Positions 8,767 to 17,036 of a stretch of 64,000 nucleotides of DNA are shown here, in pieces. Where the stretch lies: assembly GCA_949289005.1 (NCBI GenBank), contig CASEMQ010000070.1, forward strand, positions 180,341 through 244,340, given 5' to 3'. The position numbers and the translations under genes were made by a program. Under the pieces are notes generated by a model. The model did no database searches, was not told the DNA's origin, and saw only the letters and a list, made by a program, of their open reading frames with translations. Positions within the stretch are counted from its first letter, which is position 1; the number at the start of each line of letters is the position of its first letter. This DNA is from an uncultured Lentisphaeraceae bacterium (GTDB lineage Bacteria > Verrucomicrobiota > Kiritimatiellia > RFP12 > DVOR01).

Positions 8767-9567
8767 TCAGAGGGCGCGCAGGAGCGGGCGCAGGTGACGG
8801 AGGACGCCATGCTCGGTGTTAGGCGGGGCGACCTCCCGGCAAACGGCGCGAAGGTCTGGATGGGCATTGGCCATCGCCACGGTGCGCGCACCCACACCCA
8901 TCATGCCCACGTCGTTGAGATAATCCCCAAAGACAATCGCCTGCCCGGGGACAAGCCCTCGACGCCGCAACAACGCGCGCAAGGCGTTGGCCTTGTCAAT
9001 CCGCGCGGGCTGGACGTCCATCCATTGCGGCCCCGAGAGGATGACGCGCAACGCATCGTCGGCGAACGGCGCGAGCCGCGGATAAAGCGCCTCCGCCGCG
9101 TGGGGATGGAAAACCGCGACCTTGCAGACCTGCCGCCCAAGCACCTCGTCCGGCGCGTGCCATGGCTCCCGGCGGGCGAAATACCACCCGATCGCCTCCC
9201 AATCCTCGGGGTGCGCGTCCGCCACCCACGCGCACGCCGCCCCGCACAACACCGGCGTCGCGCCCGGCGTCCCAAGCGCCGCCCGCACAACCGGCTCGAA
9301 AAAGAACGCAGGCGTCAGATCCTCGAAAAACGGAACCGCCTCACCGGCGACAAGCGCCAAGGCGCCATTCTCCGCGATAATGTCCACCTCCGCCCCAATC
9401 GGCGCGAACTGCGCCTGAAGGTTGGCCAGTTGGCGGCCGCTCGCGATGGCCCAAGCCACCCCCCGCCGCGCCAAGGCCCGCGTCAGCGCGCCGAAATGCG
9501 GCGGCAGACGCCGCGCACCATCCAGCAACGTCCCATCCATGTCCGTCACGATCAGTCGAATCTGCAT
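8767..9567 (-). CDS. HAD-superfamily hydrolase, Cof/IIB type
   Basis: A 266-residue phosphatase with the class IIB HAD motifs. Motif I is VTDMDGTLLDG (nucleophile and acid Asp). A Ser in ASGR is motif II, a Lys near IDKANALRALL is motif III, and GDYLNDVGMM is motif IV. The inserted cap between motifs II and III is the C2b type. These enzymes dephosphorylate sugar phosphates, flavin nucleotides or related small molecules; the substrate cannot be assigned. The ATG at 9567-9565 fits directly with the DMDG start. Confidence 0.88.
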   Translation of the reverse strand: MQIRLIVTDMDGTLLDGARRLPPHFGALTRALARRGVAWAIASGRQLANLQAQFAPIGAEVDIIAENGALALVAGEAVPFFEDLTPAFFFEPVVRAALGTPGATPVLCGAACAWVADAHPEDWEAIGWYFARREPWHAPDEVLGRQVCKVAVFHPHAAEALYPRLAPFADDALRVILSGPQWMDVQPARIDKANALRALLRRRGLVPGQAIVFGDYLNDVGMMGVGARTVAMANAHPDLRAVCREVAPPNTEHGVLRHLRPLLRAL

Positions 9568-9591
9568 GGCCGCGCATTATAGCAAACCCGC

Positions 9592-9630
9592 GAACAGTGA
9601 ACGGCGAACAGGACGCCCCTGTGGGGCGCC
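9592..9630 (+). repeat. Copy of the dispersed ACAG-type intergenic repeat
   Basis: Short units of the form GAACAG-N-GAA are repeated three times and then joined to an inverted GGCGCCCC/GGGGCGCC hairpin. Related sequences occur at 2139-2175, 16978-17014, 35051-35100 and 40443-40497, all in gaps between genes. Confidence 0.5.
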
Positions 9631-9690
9631 GGATGGGGCTGTCTGCGCTCGATTCGCCCCGACCGGCGGAAAGGCACGCCGTGGACACGA

Positions 9691-9725
9691 CAAAAAAGCG
9701 CCGCGACGTTGCCGTCGCGGCGCTT
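9691..9725 (-). terminator. Terminator of the tRNA-Met/tRNA-Asn transcript
   Basis: A 12-bp stem (9696-9707 with 9714-9725) has a six-base loop. Read on the minus strand it is followed by six U residues (A at 9692-9697). Confidence 0.88.
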
Positions 9726-9729
9726 AAAA

Positions 9730-9804
9730 TGGCTCACCAGGTAGGATTCGAACCTACGACCAATTGATTAACAGTCAACTGCGCTACCACTGCGCCACTG
9801 GTGA
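9730..9804 (-). tRNA. tRNA-Asn (GTT)
   Basis: The minus strand folds into a complete cloverleaf. The 7-bp acceptor stem pairs 9798-9804 with 9734-9740, the anticodon loop reads GTT (ACTGTTAAT region), and the T loop is GGTTCGAATCC. The CCA end is encoded (9730-9732). It is co-transcribed with the tRNA at 9822-9897. Confidence 0.95.
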
Positions 9805-9821
9805 ATGTTGTTCCCCTCGAT

Positions 9822-9897
9822 TGGTAGCGGGTGAGGGGATCGAACCCCCGACACGCGGATTATGATTCCGCTGCTCTACCGACTGAGCTAACCCGCC
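9822..9897 (-). tRNA. tRNA-Met (CAT)
   Basis: A complete minus-strand cloverleaf with anticodon loop ATCATAA, T loop GGTTCGATCCC and encoded CCA (9822-9824). The acceptor stem pairs 9891-9897 with 9826-9832 and has a G-U first pair, so it is not an initiator with an unpaired first base. CAT anticodons are also used by the lysidine-modified tRNA-Ile2, which I cannot exclude. Confidence 0.88.
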
Positions 9898-9917
9898 ATA
9901 TCGGGAAAACGCCGCAT

Positions 9918-9946
9918 ATAATAGCACACACCATTTCCCCGCGCAA
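9918..9946 (-). promoter_or_regulatory. Promoter of the tRNA-Met/tRNA-Asn operon
   Basis: On the minus strand TTGCGC (9946-9941) and TATTAT (9923-9918) are separated by exactly 17 bases, with a TGC extended -10. It lies about 20 bases upstream of the tRNA-Met 5' end. Confidence 0.75.
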
Positions 9947-10373
9947 GCCCTTTTTTCAACTTTTTTGCTTTCGGGGCCGAAGCCCGCCTATGCCGTCGCC
10001 CAAAGGCGGGGAAACACGCCGCAATTCCCCCGCCTTCCGGGGAAAAGCTTGGCCCGGCATCCCCAATGCCGCGCCGCCGGGCGCCGATTTGTCAATAACC
10101 TGTCAAGAAAGCTCACGGCGTATCGCGATGTGCGGCACGGCGTGTCTCGGGGGGAGATGCGCCGTGTCTCGGGAAATGACCCCTTGTATAGATTGAAAAG
10201 ACGGATTTGCGATGCGTTTGGCCACGCCCGCCCTCAACAGGTTTTCAACAGATTTCGAAAAGTTATCGACAGGGTGTAACGGGGAGGTGCCAACAGATTT
10301 GGCGGGGTTGTGTTTACTTTTTGCGATTGTGGTATACTGCGTGCAGTTGCCAGCATGAAGGAGCGACCTTAGA
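9947..10373. other. Gene-free interval with DnaA-box-like sequences
   Basis: I see no convincing gene here. It holds an A/T-rich stretch (about 9948-9972), an 11-base direct repeat (CGTGTCTCGGG at 10141-10151 and 10163-10173), and near 10232-10271 a run of related words: CTCAACAG, TTTTCAACAG and TTATCGACA. The last differs from the DnaA box TTATCCACA at one base. The promoter of the next gene occupies the right end. Confidence 0.4.
10308..10338 (+). promoter_or_regulatory. Probable promoter of the ACT-domain gene
   Basis: TATACT at 10333-10338 is a strong -10. The best -35 is TTGTGT at 10308-10313 with a long 19-base spacer, so the -35 is uncertain. GAAGGAG (10356-10362) is the ribosome site for ATG 10374. 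Confidence 0.45.
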
Positions 10374-10946
10374 ATGGGAAAGCAAACGTACCTTGTTTCG
10401 GTGATTACGCCGGATCGCATTGGTTTGACGCGGGACATCGCGCAGGCGGTGGTGGATTTGCGAGGCTATATCTCGGATATGCGCCAGACGATCGTGAGCG
10501 GGTTTTTCTCGCTGATTTTCGTGACGGAGCATGAGGAAGAGGTGGGGGATGCGCTGCGCGGGAAGCTGGAGGCATTGCTGCCGGAAGGGGCGGTCTTGGC
10601 GGTGATGGCGCATCCGGAGCAAGTACGCCAAGCGGTGCCGCGGGTGGGGCGGCGCTATGTGGCGACGGCCTCGGGGGAAGACAAGCCGGGTATCATGCTG
10701 GCAATCGCATCGTTCATGGCAGGGCATGGCATCAACATCGAGGATTGGTCGACGATTTTCGATGAGGCGCACGTGACGCATTTGGCGTATGTGACGTTCC
10801 GTGAGCGGCCGGAGGACTTCAAGGCCGTGCAGGCGGCCTTTCGCGAGACGATGGCGAAGAAGGGCTTTTCGGCGCAGTTGTGCCACGAGGCGATTTTCCG
10901 CGCGACAGGCGAGGTGGCGCCGATCAAATCGATTATTCAGGAGTGA
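10374..10946 (+). CDS. Tandem ACT-domain protein (GcvR-like)
   Basis: A 190-residue protein made of two ACT domains. Residues 5-85 begin YLVSVITPDRIGLTRDIAQAV. Residues 95-180 begin RYVATASGEDKPGIMLAIASFM. ACT domains bind small ligands, usually amino acids, and regulate enzymes or transcription; tandem forms include the glycine-cleavage repressor GcvR. There is no DNA-binding domain. The DUF711/PFL gene follows after only three bases, a pairing known in many bacteria, so the two proteins probably act together and this one may be the ligand sensor. Confidence 0.85.
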   Translation: MGKQTYLVSVITPDRIGLTRDIAQAVVDLRGYISDMRQTIVSGFFSLIFVTEHEEEVGDALRGKLEALLPEGAVLAVMAHPEQVRQAVPRVGRRYVATASGEDKPGIMLAIASFMAGHGINIEDWSTIFDEAHVTHLAYVTFRERPEDFKAVQAAFRETMAKKGFSAQLCHEAIFRATGEVAPIKSIIQE

Positions 10947-10949
10947 GCG

Positions 10950-12323
10950 ATGATCAACAATCAAGCCGTTTTGGCGACGTTGCGCATGGTGAACGAGGAG
11001 AACCTCGATGTGCGCGCGTGCACGATGGGTATCAATCTGTGCCGGTGCGCGAACCCTGACCCGAAGGCGATGGTGACGGCGGTTTACGACCGCATCATGA
11101 CGACGGCAAAGGATTTGGTGCGGACGTGCGAGGAGGCGACGACGCTCTTCGGGGTGAACGTGGTGAACAAGCGGGTGTCGATTTCCCCGGCATCGATGTT
11201 GCTGGAGGGGCACACCCACGACACGGCGGTGGCATTGTGCAAGGCGCTGGATCGCGCGGCGGGCGAGCTGGGGGTGGATTTGCTGGGTGGCTTCTCGGCG
11301 CTGGTGCACAAGGGCATCACACCGGGCGAGCGGACGCTGATCGAGTCGTTGCCGGAGGCTTTGGCGGAAACCACGCACGTGTGTTCGTCGATCAACGTGG
11401 GGACGACGCGCGCGGGCATCAACGTGGACGCGGTGAACCTGGTGGCGGAGACAATGCTGAAGGTGTCGCGTGCCACGGCGGACATCCACGGCTTCGGATG
11501 CGCGAAGATGGTGGTCTTCGCGAACATCACGGAAGACAATCCCTTCATGGCGGGCACCCTGTTGGGCGCGGGCGAGCCGGACGTGGTGATCAACGCGGGC
11601 GTCTCGGGGCCCGGCGTGGTGAAGTGCGCCATCGAAAAGCTGTTGGCGGCGGATCCGGATGCGACGCTTGACGAGATTGCCGAGGAGGTGAAGCACACGA
11701 CCTATCGGGTGACGCGCACAGGCGAGCTGATCGGCCGGCACGTGGCCAAGCGCCTGGGGGTGCCCTTCGGGGTGCTGGATTTGTCGCTGGCGCCAACGCC
11801 GAAAGTGGGCGACTCGGTGGGCGAAATCTACCAGGCGATGGGCATCCGGAAAATCGGGTGCCCGGGAACGATCGCTGCGGTGATGATGCTGAACGACGCC
11901 GTGAAAAAAGGCGGTGCCTTCGCGTCGTCGTCCGTGGGCGGGCTTTCGGGCGCGTTCATCCCGCCGATGGAAGACCACACGCTGGAGCTGGCGCTGACGG
12001 ACGGGACGCTCTGCCTGGAGAAACTCGAGGGCATGACGAGCGTCTGCTCGGTGGGGCTGGACATGATTATGTTGCCGGGGGACACCTCGGCGGCGACCTT
12101 GGCGGGCATCATCCTGGACGAATGCGCCATCGGCGTCTCCTCGCGCAAAACGACAGGGGTGCGCGTCATCCCCGTGCCAGGTGCGAAGGTGGGCGATTAC
12201 TTCGACTTTGGCGGGCTCTTTGGTGGCGGCACGGTGGTGGCGCCACGTTGTCCGGACGGGCAGGAGGCCTTTGTGCGGCATGGCGGGCACATCCCCGCCC
12301 CCATCCATTCGCTGATGAACTAA
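10950..12323 (+). CDS. PFL/UPF0210 (DUF711) family protein
   Basis: A 457-residue member of the UPF0210/DUF711 family, close to the usual family length of about 450. Recognised by MVNEENLDVRACTMGINLCRCA at the N-terminus, the central glycine-rich VINAGVSGPGVVKCAIEK and the C-terminal FDFGGLFGGGTVV. Members structurally resemble glycyl-radical/PFL-fold proteins but lack the radical glycine motif, and their function is not established. The ACT-domain gene immediately upstream is the conserved partner, which suggests a metabolite-controlled unit. Confidence 0.88.
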   Translation: MINNQAVLATLRMVNEENLDVRACTMGINLCRCANPDPKAMVTAVYDRIMTTAKDLVRTCEEATTLFGVNVVNKRVSISPASMLLEGHTHDTAVALCKALDRAAGELGVDLLGGFSALVHKGITPGERTLIESLPEALAETTHVCSSINVGTTRAGINVDAVNLVAETMLKVSRATADIHGFGCAKMVVFANITEDNPFMAGTLLGAGEPDVVINAGVSGPGVVKCAIEKLLAADPDATLDEIAEEVKHTTYRVTRTGELIGRHVAKRLGVPFGVLDLSLAPTPKVGDSVGEIYQAMGIRKIGCPGTIAAVMMLNDAVKKGGAFASSSVGGLSGAFIPPMEDHTLELALTDGTLCLEKLEGMTSVCSVGLDMIMLPGDTSAATLAGIILDECAIGVSSRKTTGVRVIPVPGAKVGDYFDFGGLFGGGTVVAPRCPDGQEAFVRHGGHIPAPIHSLMN

Positions 12324-12354
12324 GCGGGAGCGTCGCGGTTCGGGCGTTTTGCGC

Positions 12355-12383
12355 TTGACCGCGGCGCGACGATGTTCTAAACT
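12355..12383 (+). promoter_or_regulatory. Promoter of the GH109-like operon
   Basis: TTGACC at 12355-12360 and TAAACT at 12378-12383 have a 17-base spacer. The leader to ATG 12433 is about 45 bases and contains GGAAGGAG just before the start. Confidence 0.65.
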
Positions 12384-12432
12384 ACATGACAAATCGCCGG
12401 TTGGCGACGGAACGGATTTGGAAGGAGTTGGC

Positions 12433-13893
12433 ATGGGTTTGCTTTCCACGCGACGTGGTTTTCTGAAGGTGGGCGGGCTGGTCGGCGCGGCCGGGATGGT
12501 CGGCACGGGCGGTTGCACGCTCTTCGGGCGAAAGTATCCGCACGTCGGCGGGCTGCGGTGCGAGCCGTTGGAGACGGTAAAGGTGGGCGTGATCGGCCTG
12601 GGTATGCGCGGGCCGGGGGCTGTCTATCGGCTTTCGGCAATCCCAGGCGTACGCGTGACGGCGCTGTGCGACATCTTCGAGGCGCGCGTGAACAAATGCG
12701 TGGATTGGCTGAAAGACAACGAACACCCGGCGCCGACGCGCTATTTCGGCGGTTCGGAGGAGTGGAAGAAGCTGGTGGAAGACCCGGAGGTCAATCTGGT
12801 CTATGTCGCCAGCCCGTGGCAGCTGCACGTGCCTATGGTGAAGTTCGCGCTGGAGCACGACAAGCACGTGGCGTGCGAGGTGCCGATGGTCTTCACCGTG
12901 GACGAGGCGTGGGACATCGTGGATCTCGCGGAAAAGCATCGCCGCCACTGCATGCTCCTGGAAAACTGTTGCTATGGCGAAAGCGAGATGTTGGCGCTGA
13001 ACATGGTGCGCCACGATGTCTTCGGCACGTTGGTGCACGGCGAGGGCGCCTACATCCACGACTTGCGCGGCTGGAACTTCGTCGGCGGCTCCTACGAGGG
13101 ATTCTGGCGCCTGAAATGGAACGCCCTGCACACAGGCAATCCTTACGCCACGCATGGGCTCGGCCCGATTTGCCAATACATGAACGTGGGGCGCGGCGAC
13201 CAGATGCGCGTGCTTACGGCCATGAACAGCGGAGGTTTCGGCTTTCCCGAGTACGTGGCGCACCACAAGGCGCGCATCGAGAAGTTGGCCACGGACTCCA
13301 AGGGGCACAAGTACGGCATGTCCGACGCGGCGGCCCTGCGCGGCCCGTGGGCCCAAGGCGACATGTGCACCGCCATCGTCAAGACGGAGTTGGGGCGCAC
13401 CATCCTGGTGCAGCATGACACCACGAGCCCGCGCCCCTACACACGCATCAACCTCATCAGCGGCACCAAGGGCATCCTCTGCGATTATCCCCTGCGCATC
13501 GCCCTGGATCCCGATTACAAGGCGCCGCACCTTGGCTGGGCGAACGACGCGCAAATGAAAGAAATCCTCGCCAAGTATCGCCATCCGCTTTGGAAAGAAT
13601 CCGGTGCGATCGCCAAGAAACTCGGCGGGCACGGCGGCATGGACTTCCTCATGGATTTGCGCCTGTGCCACTGCCTTCAGAATGGCCTGCCGCTGGACAT
13701 CAACGTCTACGAATCCTGCCAGTGGTCTGTGCTCGCGGAACTCACCGAGAAGTCGTCCAAACGCGACGGCGAGCCGGTCACGGTGCCCGACTTCACGCGC
13801 GGCGCGTGGCGCGAGATCGCCCCGCTGGGCATCGAGACCGTGGATCTCACGATTGACAAGAACGCCAAGGCCGGCAGCCAAATGAGCGTTTAA
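12433..13893 (+). CDS. Tat-exported GH109-like Gfo/Idh/MocA glycosidase
   Basis: A 486-residue protein; ATG 12433 follows a good ribosome site (GGAAGGAG). It starts with a twin-arginine signal (STRRGFLKVGGLVG) and a cysteine at GGCTLFG that could be lipidated. A Rossmann domain (VKVGVIGLGMRGPG) and an oxidoreductase-type C-domain follow. Motifs match GH109 enzymes (NAD-dependent alpha-N-acetylgalactosaminidases): CEVPMVFTVDEAW, HCMLLENCCYGESEM, and the Tyr-x3-His region YATHGLGPICQYMNVGRGD. In that family the bound NAD oxidises and re-reduces the sugar during hydrolysis. It would act in the periplasm on terminal alpha-GalNAc, and the downstream kinase and transporter fit sugar use. Confidence 0.8.
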   Translation: MGLLSTRRGFLKVGGLVGAAGMVGTGGCTLFGRKYPHVGGLRCEPLETVKVGVIGLGMRGPGAVYRLSAIPGVRVTALCDIFEARVNKCVDWLKDNEHPAPTRYFGGSEEWKKLVEDPEVNLVYVASPWQLHVPMVKFALEHDKHVACEVPMVFTVDEAWDIVDLAEKHRRHCMLLENCCYGESEMLALNMVRHDVFGTLVHGEGAYIHDLRGWNFVGGSYEGFWRLKWNALHTGNPYATHGLGPICQYMNVGRGDQMRVLTAMNSGGFGFPEYVAHHKARIEKLATDSKGHKYGMSDAAALRGPWAQGDMCTAIVKTELGRTILVQHDTTSPRPYTRINLISGTKGILCDYPLRIALDPDYKAPHLGWANDAQMKEILAKYRHPLWKESGAIAKKLGGHGGMDFLMDLRLCHCLQNGLPLDINVYESCQWSVLAELTEKSSKRDGEPVTVPDFTRGAWREIAPLGIETVDLTIDKNAKAGSQMSV

Positions 13894-13936
13894 CGTAAAA
13901 CCCGACAACCCCCTTACACAAAAAGGAGAAAGAACC

Positions 13937-15328
13937 ATGCCTCATGATTGCGCCTGCGCGAACCTGAAGTTTGTGCCGCCCTTCGACCCGGGTTTCAAGC
14001 CCGCCTACCTCAAACTGCGCCGAATCAAGGAAGACGCCGCCAAAGACCCCGGCGGCGTGGTGACCGTGGCCATCGAGCGCGACAACGGCGCCGTGGCGCG
14101 CTATGAGTTGCCCTACCCCAAACGCGCGCCCGAGTGCCCTGGCTTTGCCCGCTTTGTCGAGCGCATCGTCAAGTTCATGCTGTGGTCGGCCGGCGGTTTC
14201 AAGATTTACATCGACGCCCCCAAGGCCGTGGTGGACAAGGTGAAGGCCGATTATTCCGAGAAGGGCGCCCGCGCCTTCGACTGGAACTTTTTCAAGACCA
14301 TCTACGGTCGCCCCATCGAGATTGTCGAGGCGCCCGCGGCGGAAATCCCGCAGGGGCACGACCTCTCCATCTCGCTCGGCGGCAACATGAACGGCAACCG
14401 CATCGGCTTCGACCTCGGCGGCTCGGACTTCAAGCTCACCGCGATGGTCAACGGCGAGAGCGTCTGGCAAAAGGAAGTGCCGTGGGACCCTTACAACGCC
14501 ACCGACGCGGATTACCACTACAGCCACATCAAGGCCGGTTTTGACGAGACCATCAGCCATCTCCCCGGCGGCAAGGTCGAGGCCATCGGCGGCTCCTCCG
14601 CGGGCGTCATCGTCGACAACGAACTCCGCACCGCCGGCCTCATCAAAGGCATCAAAGACCCCGCCGAGTACGCCAAGGCCCAGAAACTCTTCAAACGGCT
14701 CAAGGCCGATTACGGCGTGCCCTTCGAGGTCGCCAACGATGGCGATGTCTCCGCGCTTGTCGGCCGCCTCGCCCTCGGCAAGAAGGGCATCATCGGCCTG
14801 GCGATGGGCACCTCCGAAGCCGTCGGCTACATCGACAACTCCGAGAAGGGCGTTCTCACCGGCCGCATCTCCGAGCTCGCCTTCGCCCCCGTGGATCTCA
14901 ACTGCGAGGCCGCCGCAGACCCGTGGTCGGGCGATATTGGCGTTGGCGCGCTCTATTTCTCGCAGCAGGCCGTGAACAAACTCGGCCTCGCCGCCGGGTT
15001 CCCCTTCAAGGAAGAGGCCCTTCCCCTGCGCCTCAAGGAGGTCCAAAAGGCCATGGAGGCCGACGACCCCGTCGCCGTGGACATTTACAAGGCCATCGGC
15101 ATCTACCTGGGCTACACGCTCCCGTGGTACGCCGAGTTCTATGACTACCACTCGCTGATGCTCTTGGGGCGCGTCTCCTCCGGCAAGGGCGGCGACCTCA
15201 TCCTCGCCACCGCCAAGCAGGTGCTCAAGGAAGAGTTCCCCGAGTATGACATCGACGTCTTCATGCCCGACGAGCAGGTGCGCCGCCTCGGCCAGTCCGC
15301 CGCCGCCGCCTCGCTCCCCGAGTGTTAA
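13937..15328 (+). CDS. ROK-family sugar kinase with N-terminal extension
   Basis: A 463-residue protein preceded by AAAGGAG. From about residue 155 it has the ROK/glucokinase fold: phosphate loop IGFDLGGSDFKLTAMVNG, the catalytic-Asp region VANDGDVSAL, and IGLAMGTSEAVGYI. The first 150 residues are an extension I do not recognise, absent from ordinary 300-residue ROK kinases. The family zinc-binding CxCGxxGC motif is not seen. It sits between the GH109-like glycosidase and a sugar transporter, so it probably phosphorylates the liberated hexose or N-acetylhexosamine. The substrate is inferred from context only. Confidence 0.78.
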   Translation: MPHDCACANLKFVPPFDPGFKPAYLKLRRIKEDAAKDPGGVVTVAIERDNGAVARYELPYPKRAPECPGFARFVERIVKFMLWSAGGFKIYIDAPKAVVDKVKADYSEKGARAFDWNFFKTIYGRPIEIVEAPAAEIPQGHDLSISLGGNMNGNRIGFDLGGSDFKLTAMVNGESVWQKEVPWDPYNATDADYHYSHIKAGFDETISHLPGGKVEAIGGSSAGVIVDNELRTAGLIKGIKDPAEYAKAQKLFKRLKADYGVPFEVANDGDVSALVGRLALGKKGIIGLAMGTSEAVGYIDNSEKGVLTGRISELAFAPVDLNCEAAADPWSGDIGVGALYFSQQAVNKLGLAAGFPFKEEALPLRLKEVQKAMEADDPVAVDIYKAIGIYLGYTLPWYAEFYDYHSLMLLGRVSSGKGGDLILATAKQVLKEEFPEYDIDVFMPDEQVRRLGQSAAAASLPEC

Positions 15329-15403
15329 AGGCTTCGGCCCGCCGCGGGCGCATTCTCGCGGCGGGCTTGCTTTTGCATTCCCCATCCTCTTGGAGGAAAC
15401 ACA

Positions 15404-16879
15404 ATGACAATCGCGTTTTACAAGAAGTATCTGCTGATTATGGCCGGGCTCGGCGGCCTGATTTATGGCGTGGATGTCGGCGTTATCGCCGCGGCCCTTC
15501 CCTACATCAACAACACCACGAGCTACGACAAGATCGAGACCGGCATCATCGTCGGCGCCGTGCTGTGGGGCTCGGTGCTCTCGTCGCTCTTCGCCGGCAC
15601 GCTCTCCGAGTGGCTGGGGCGGAAGCTGATCATCATCTTCTCCGCCTTCTGCTTCTTCATCTCCATCCCGATTATCTGTGCCTCGGGATTGTTTGAGGGC
15701 GGTAACTTCCTCCTGATGACCTGCGGCCGTGCGCTCCAAGGCGCCTCGGCCGGCCTCGTGGGCGTGGTGGTGCCGATGTATCTGGCCGAATGCCTGGACT
15801 CCGAGAGCCGTGGCAAAGGCACGGGTATGTTCCAGCTCCTGCTCACAATCGGCCTGGCCTTCGCGGCCGTTATCGGCCTGGTGGTGACGAGCCTGGTCGG
15901 CGCGCCCGACAAGGTCATCGCGGCCGCAGGCGGCATCGCCAACGTCCCCCCCGAGACGATCCATTCGTGGATTGCCGCGTGGCAAACCATCTTCTGGTGC
16001 TCCGCCGTGCCCGGCTTCATCCTCTTCCTGGGCGCTTTCTGGCTGAAGGAATCCCCGCGGTGGCTCTACAAACGTGGCCGCACGGAAGACGCGCTCGCCT
16101 CGCTCGCCGCAAACAATGGCGAGGAGAAGGCCAAGGAAATCCTGGACGAGATGATCAAAGCCGACGCTGCCGCCGCCGAGGAGGCCGCCGCAATCGCCGA
16201 AGCCTCGAAGGGCGACACGCTCTTCCAGCGCAAGTATGTCTATCCCTTCCTGCTCGCCGTCGTCATCCTGGCGTGCAACCAAACCACCGGCATCAACTCC
16301 GTGCTCAACTACACCGTGGACATCTTCCGCGAGACGGGCATGGAGGGCGTCTTCGCGAACTTCTCCGACCTGGCCATCAAGTTGGTAAATGTGTTCATGA
16401 CGATTGTCGCATGCGCGCTCGTGGACAAGAAGGGGCGCAAGTTCCTGCTCAAGCTGGGCACGTCGGGCATCATCGTCGGCCTTTGCGGCGTGGGCACCAT
16501 CTTCCTCATGATCAAGGGCGGGCTCGTCGCAGCCTCGATGGCCACGGGCATCATTGCCACCGCCTTCTTCTTCATGTTCATCGCCTTCTACGCCGTCGGC
16601 CCGGGCGTTTGCGTCTGGCTGGCCCTCTCCGAGCTCATGCCCACGCGCATCCGCGCCACCGGCATGTCCATCGCGATGATTATCAACCAAGGCGTCTCCG
16701 CGACCATCGCAACCATCTTCCCCGCGTGGGTCGATGCCTGGAGCATGGGACCCGTCTTCTTCTGCCTGGCCGGCTTCACGGTGATTTACTTCATCGCCGC
16801 CGCCTTCTTCCTGCCTGAGACGAAGGGGCGCACGCTCGAGGAGATCGAGGCTTACTTCGCGGGGCGCAAGAAACTTTAA
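15404..16879 (+). CDS. MFS sugar porter (SP family)
   Basis: A 491-residue, 12-helix major facilitator with sugar-porter signatures. It has the first-loop GxxxDxxGRK form (TLSEWLGRKL), the mid-loop KESPRWLYKRGR, QTTGINSVLNYT in helix 7, and the C-terminal PETKGRTLEEIEAYF. Such proteins take up monosaccharides, usually with protons. The two membrane stretches around 155-200 include an inserted loop. It is the last gene of the GH109-like/ROK cluster and is followed by a strong terminator. The natural substrate could be GalNAc, Gal or another mucin sugar. Confidence 0.88.
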   Translation: MTIAFYKKYLLIMAGLGGLIYGVDVGVIAAALPYINNTTSYDKIETGIIVGAVLWGSVLSSLFAGTLSEWLGRKLIIIFSAFCFFISIPIICASGLFEGGNFLLMTCGRALQGASAGLVGVVVPMYLAECLDSESRGKGTGMFQLLLTIGLAFAAVIGLVVTSLVGAPDKVIAAAGGIANVPPETIHSWIAAWQTIFWCSAVPGFILFLGAFWLKESPRWLYKRGRTEDALASLAANNGEEKAKEILDEMIKADAAAAEEAAAIAEASKGDTLFQRKYVYPFLLAVVILACNQTTGINSVLNYTVDIFRETGMEGVFANFSDLAIKLVNVFMTIVACALVDKKGRKFLLKLGTSGIIVGLCGVGTIFLMIKGGLVAASMATGIIATAFFFMFIAFYAVGPGVCVWLALSELMPTRIRATGMSIAMIINQGVSATIATIFPAWVDAWSMGPVFFCLAGFTVIYFIAAAFFLPETKGRTLEEIEAYFAGRKKL

Positions 16880-16894
16880 TCGGCGCCCGCACGA

Positions 16895-16932
16895 AAAAGC
16901 CGCCGCCCCGATTGGGGCCGGCGGCTTTTTTC
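16895..16932 (+). terminator. Intrinsic terminator after the sugar porter
   Basis: An AGCCGCCG/CGGCGGCT stem with an inner CCCC/GGGG extension (16898-16926) is followed by a T run at 16926-16931. Confidence 0.87.
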
Positions 16933-16977
16933 GTAACACGGATTGGCGGGTTGAGACAAGCCTCCTCCGTCACCCGG

Positions 16978-17014
16978 CAGGGGCGCCCTGTTTCCTGTTC
17001 GCTGTTCTCTGTCC
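16978..17014 (-). repeat. Copy of the dispersed ACAG-type intergenic repeat
   Basis: Read on the minus strand this is a run of GGACAGAGAACAGCGAACAG-type units ending in GGGCGCCCC. It resembles the copies at 9592-9630 and 40443-40497 and sits directly upstream of the dCMP deaminase promoter. Confidence 0.5.
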
Positions 17015-17024
17015 ACCGGTTTGC

Positions 17025-17030
17025 TATACT
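17025..17030 (+). promoter_or_regulatory. Extended -10 of the dCMP deaminase gene (leaderless)
   Basis: TTGC-TATACT ends six bases before ATG 17037, so the predicted transcription start coincides with the start codon. There is no Shine-Dalgarno site and only a weak -35. Confidence 0.5.
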
Positions 17031-17036
17031 AAGGGC

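Noticed and set aside
13847..16939. Open frame of 1030 codons on the minus strand
   Set aside because: It lies opposite the end of the GH109-like gene, the ROK kinase and the transporter and is a GC-rich shadow: no ribosome site, no domain, and a composition of Gly/Asp/Val/His typical of antisense frames.
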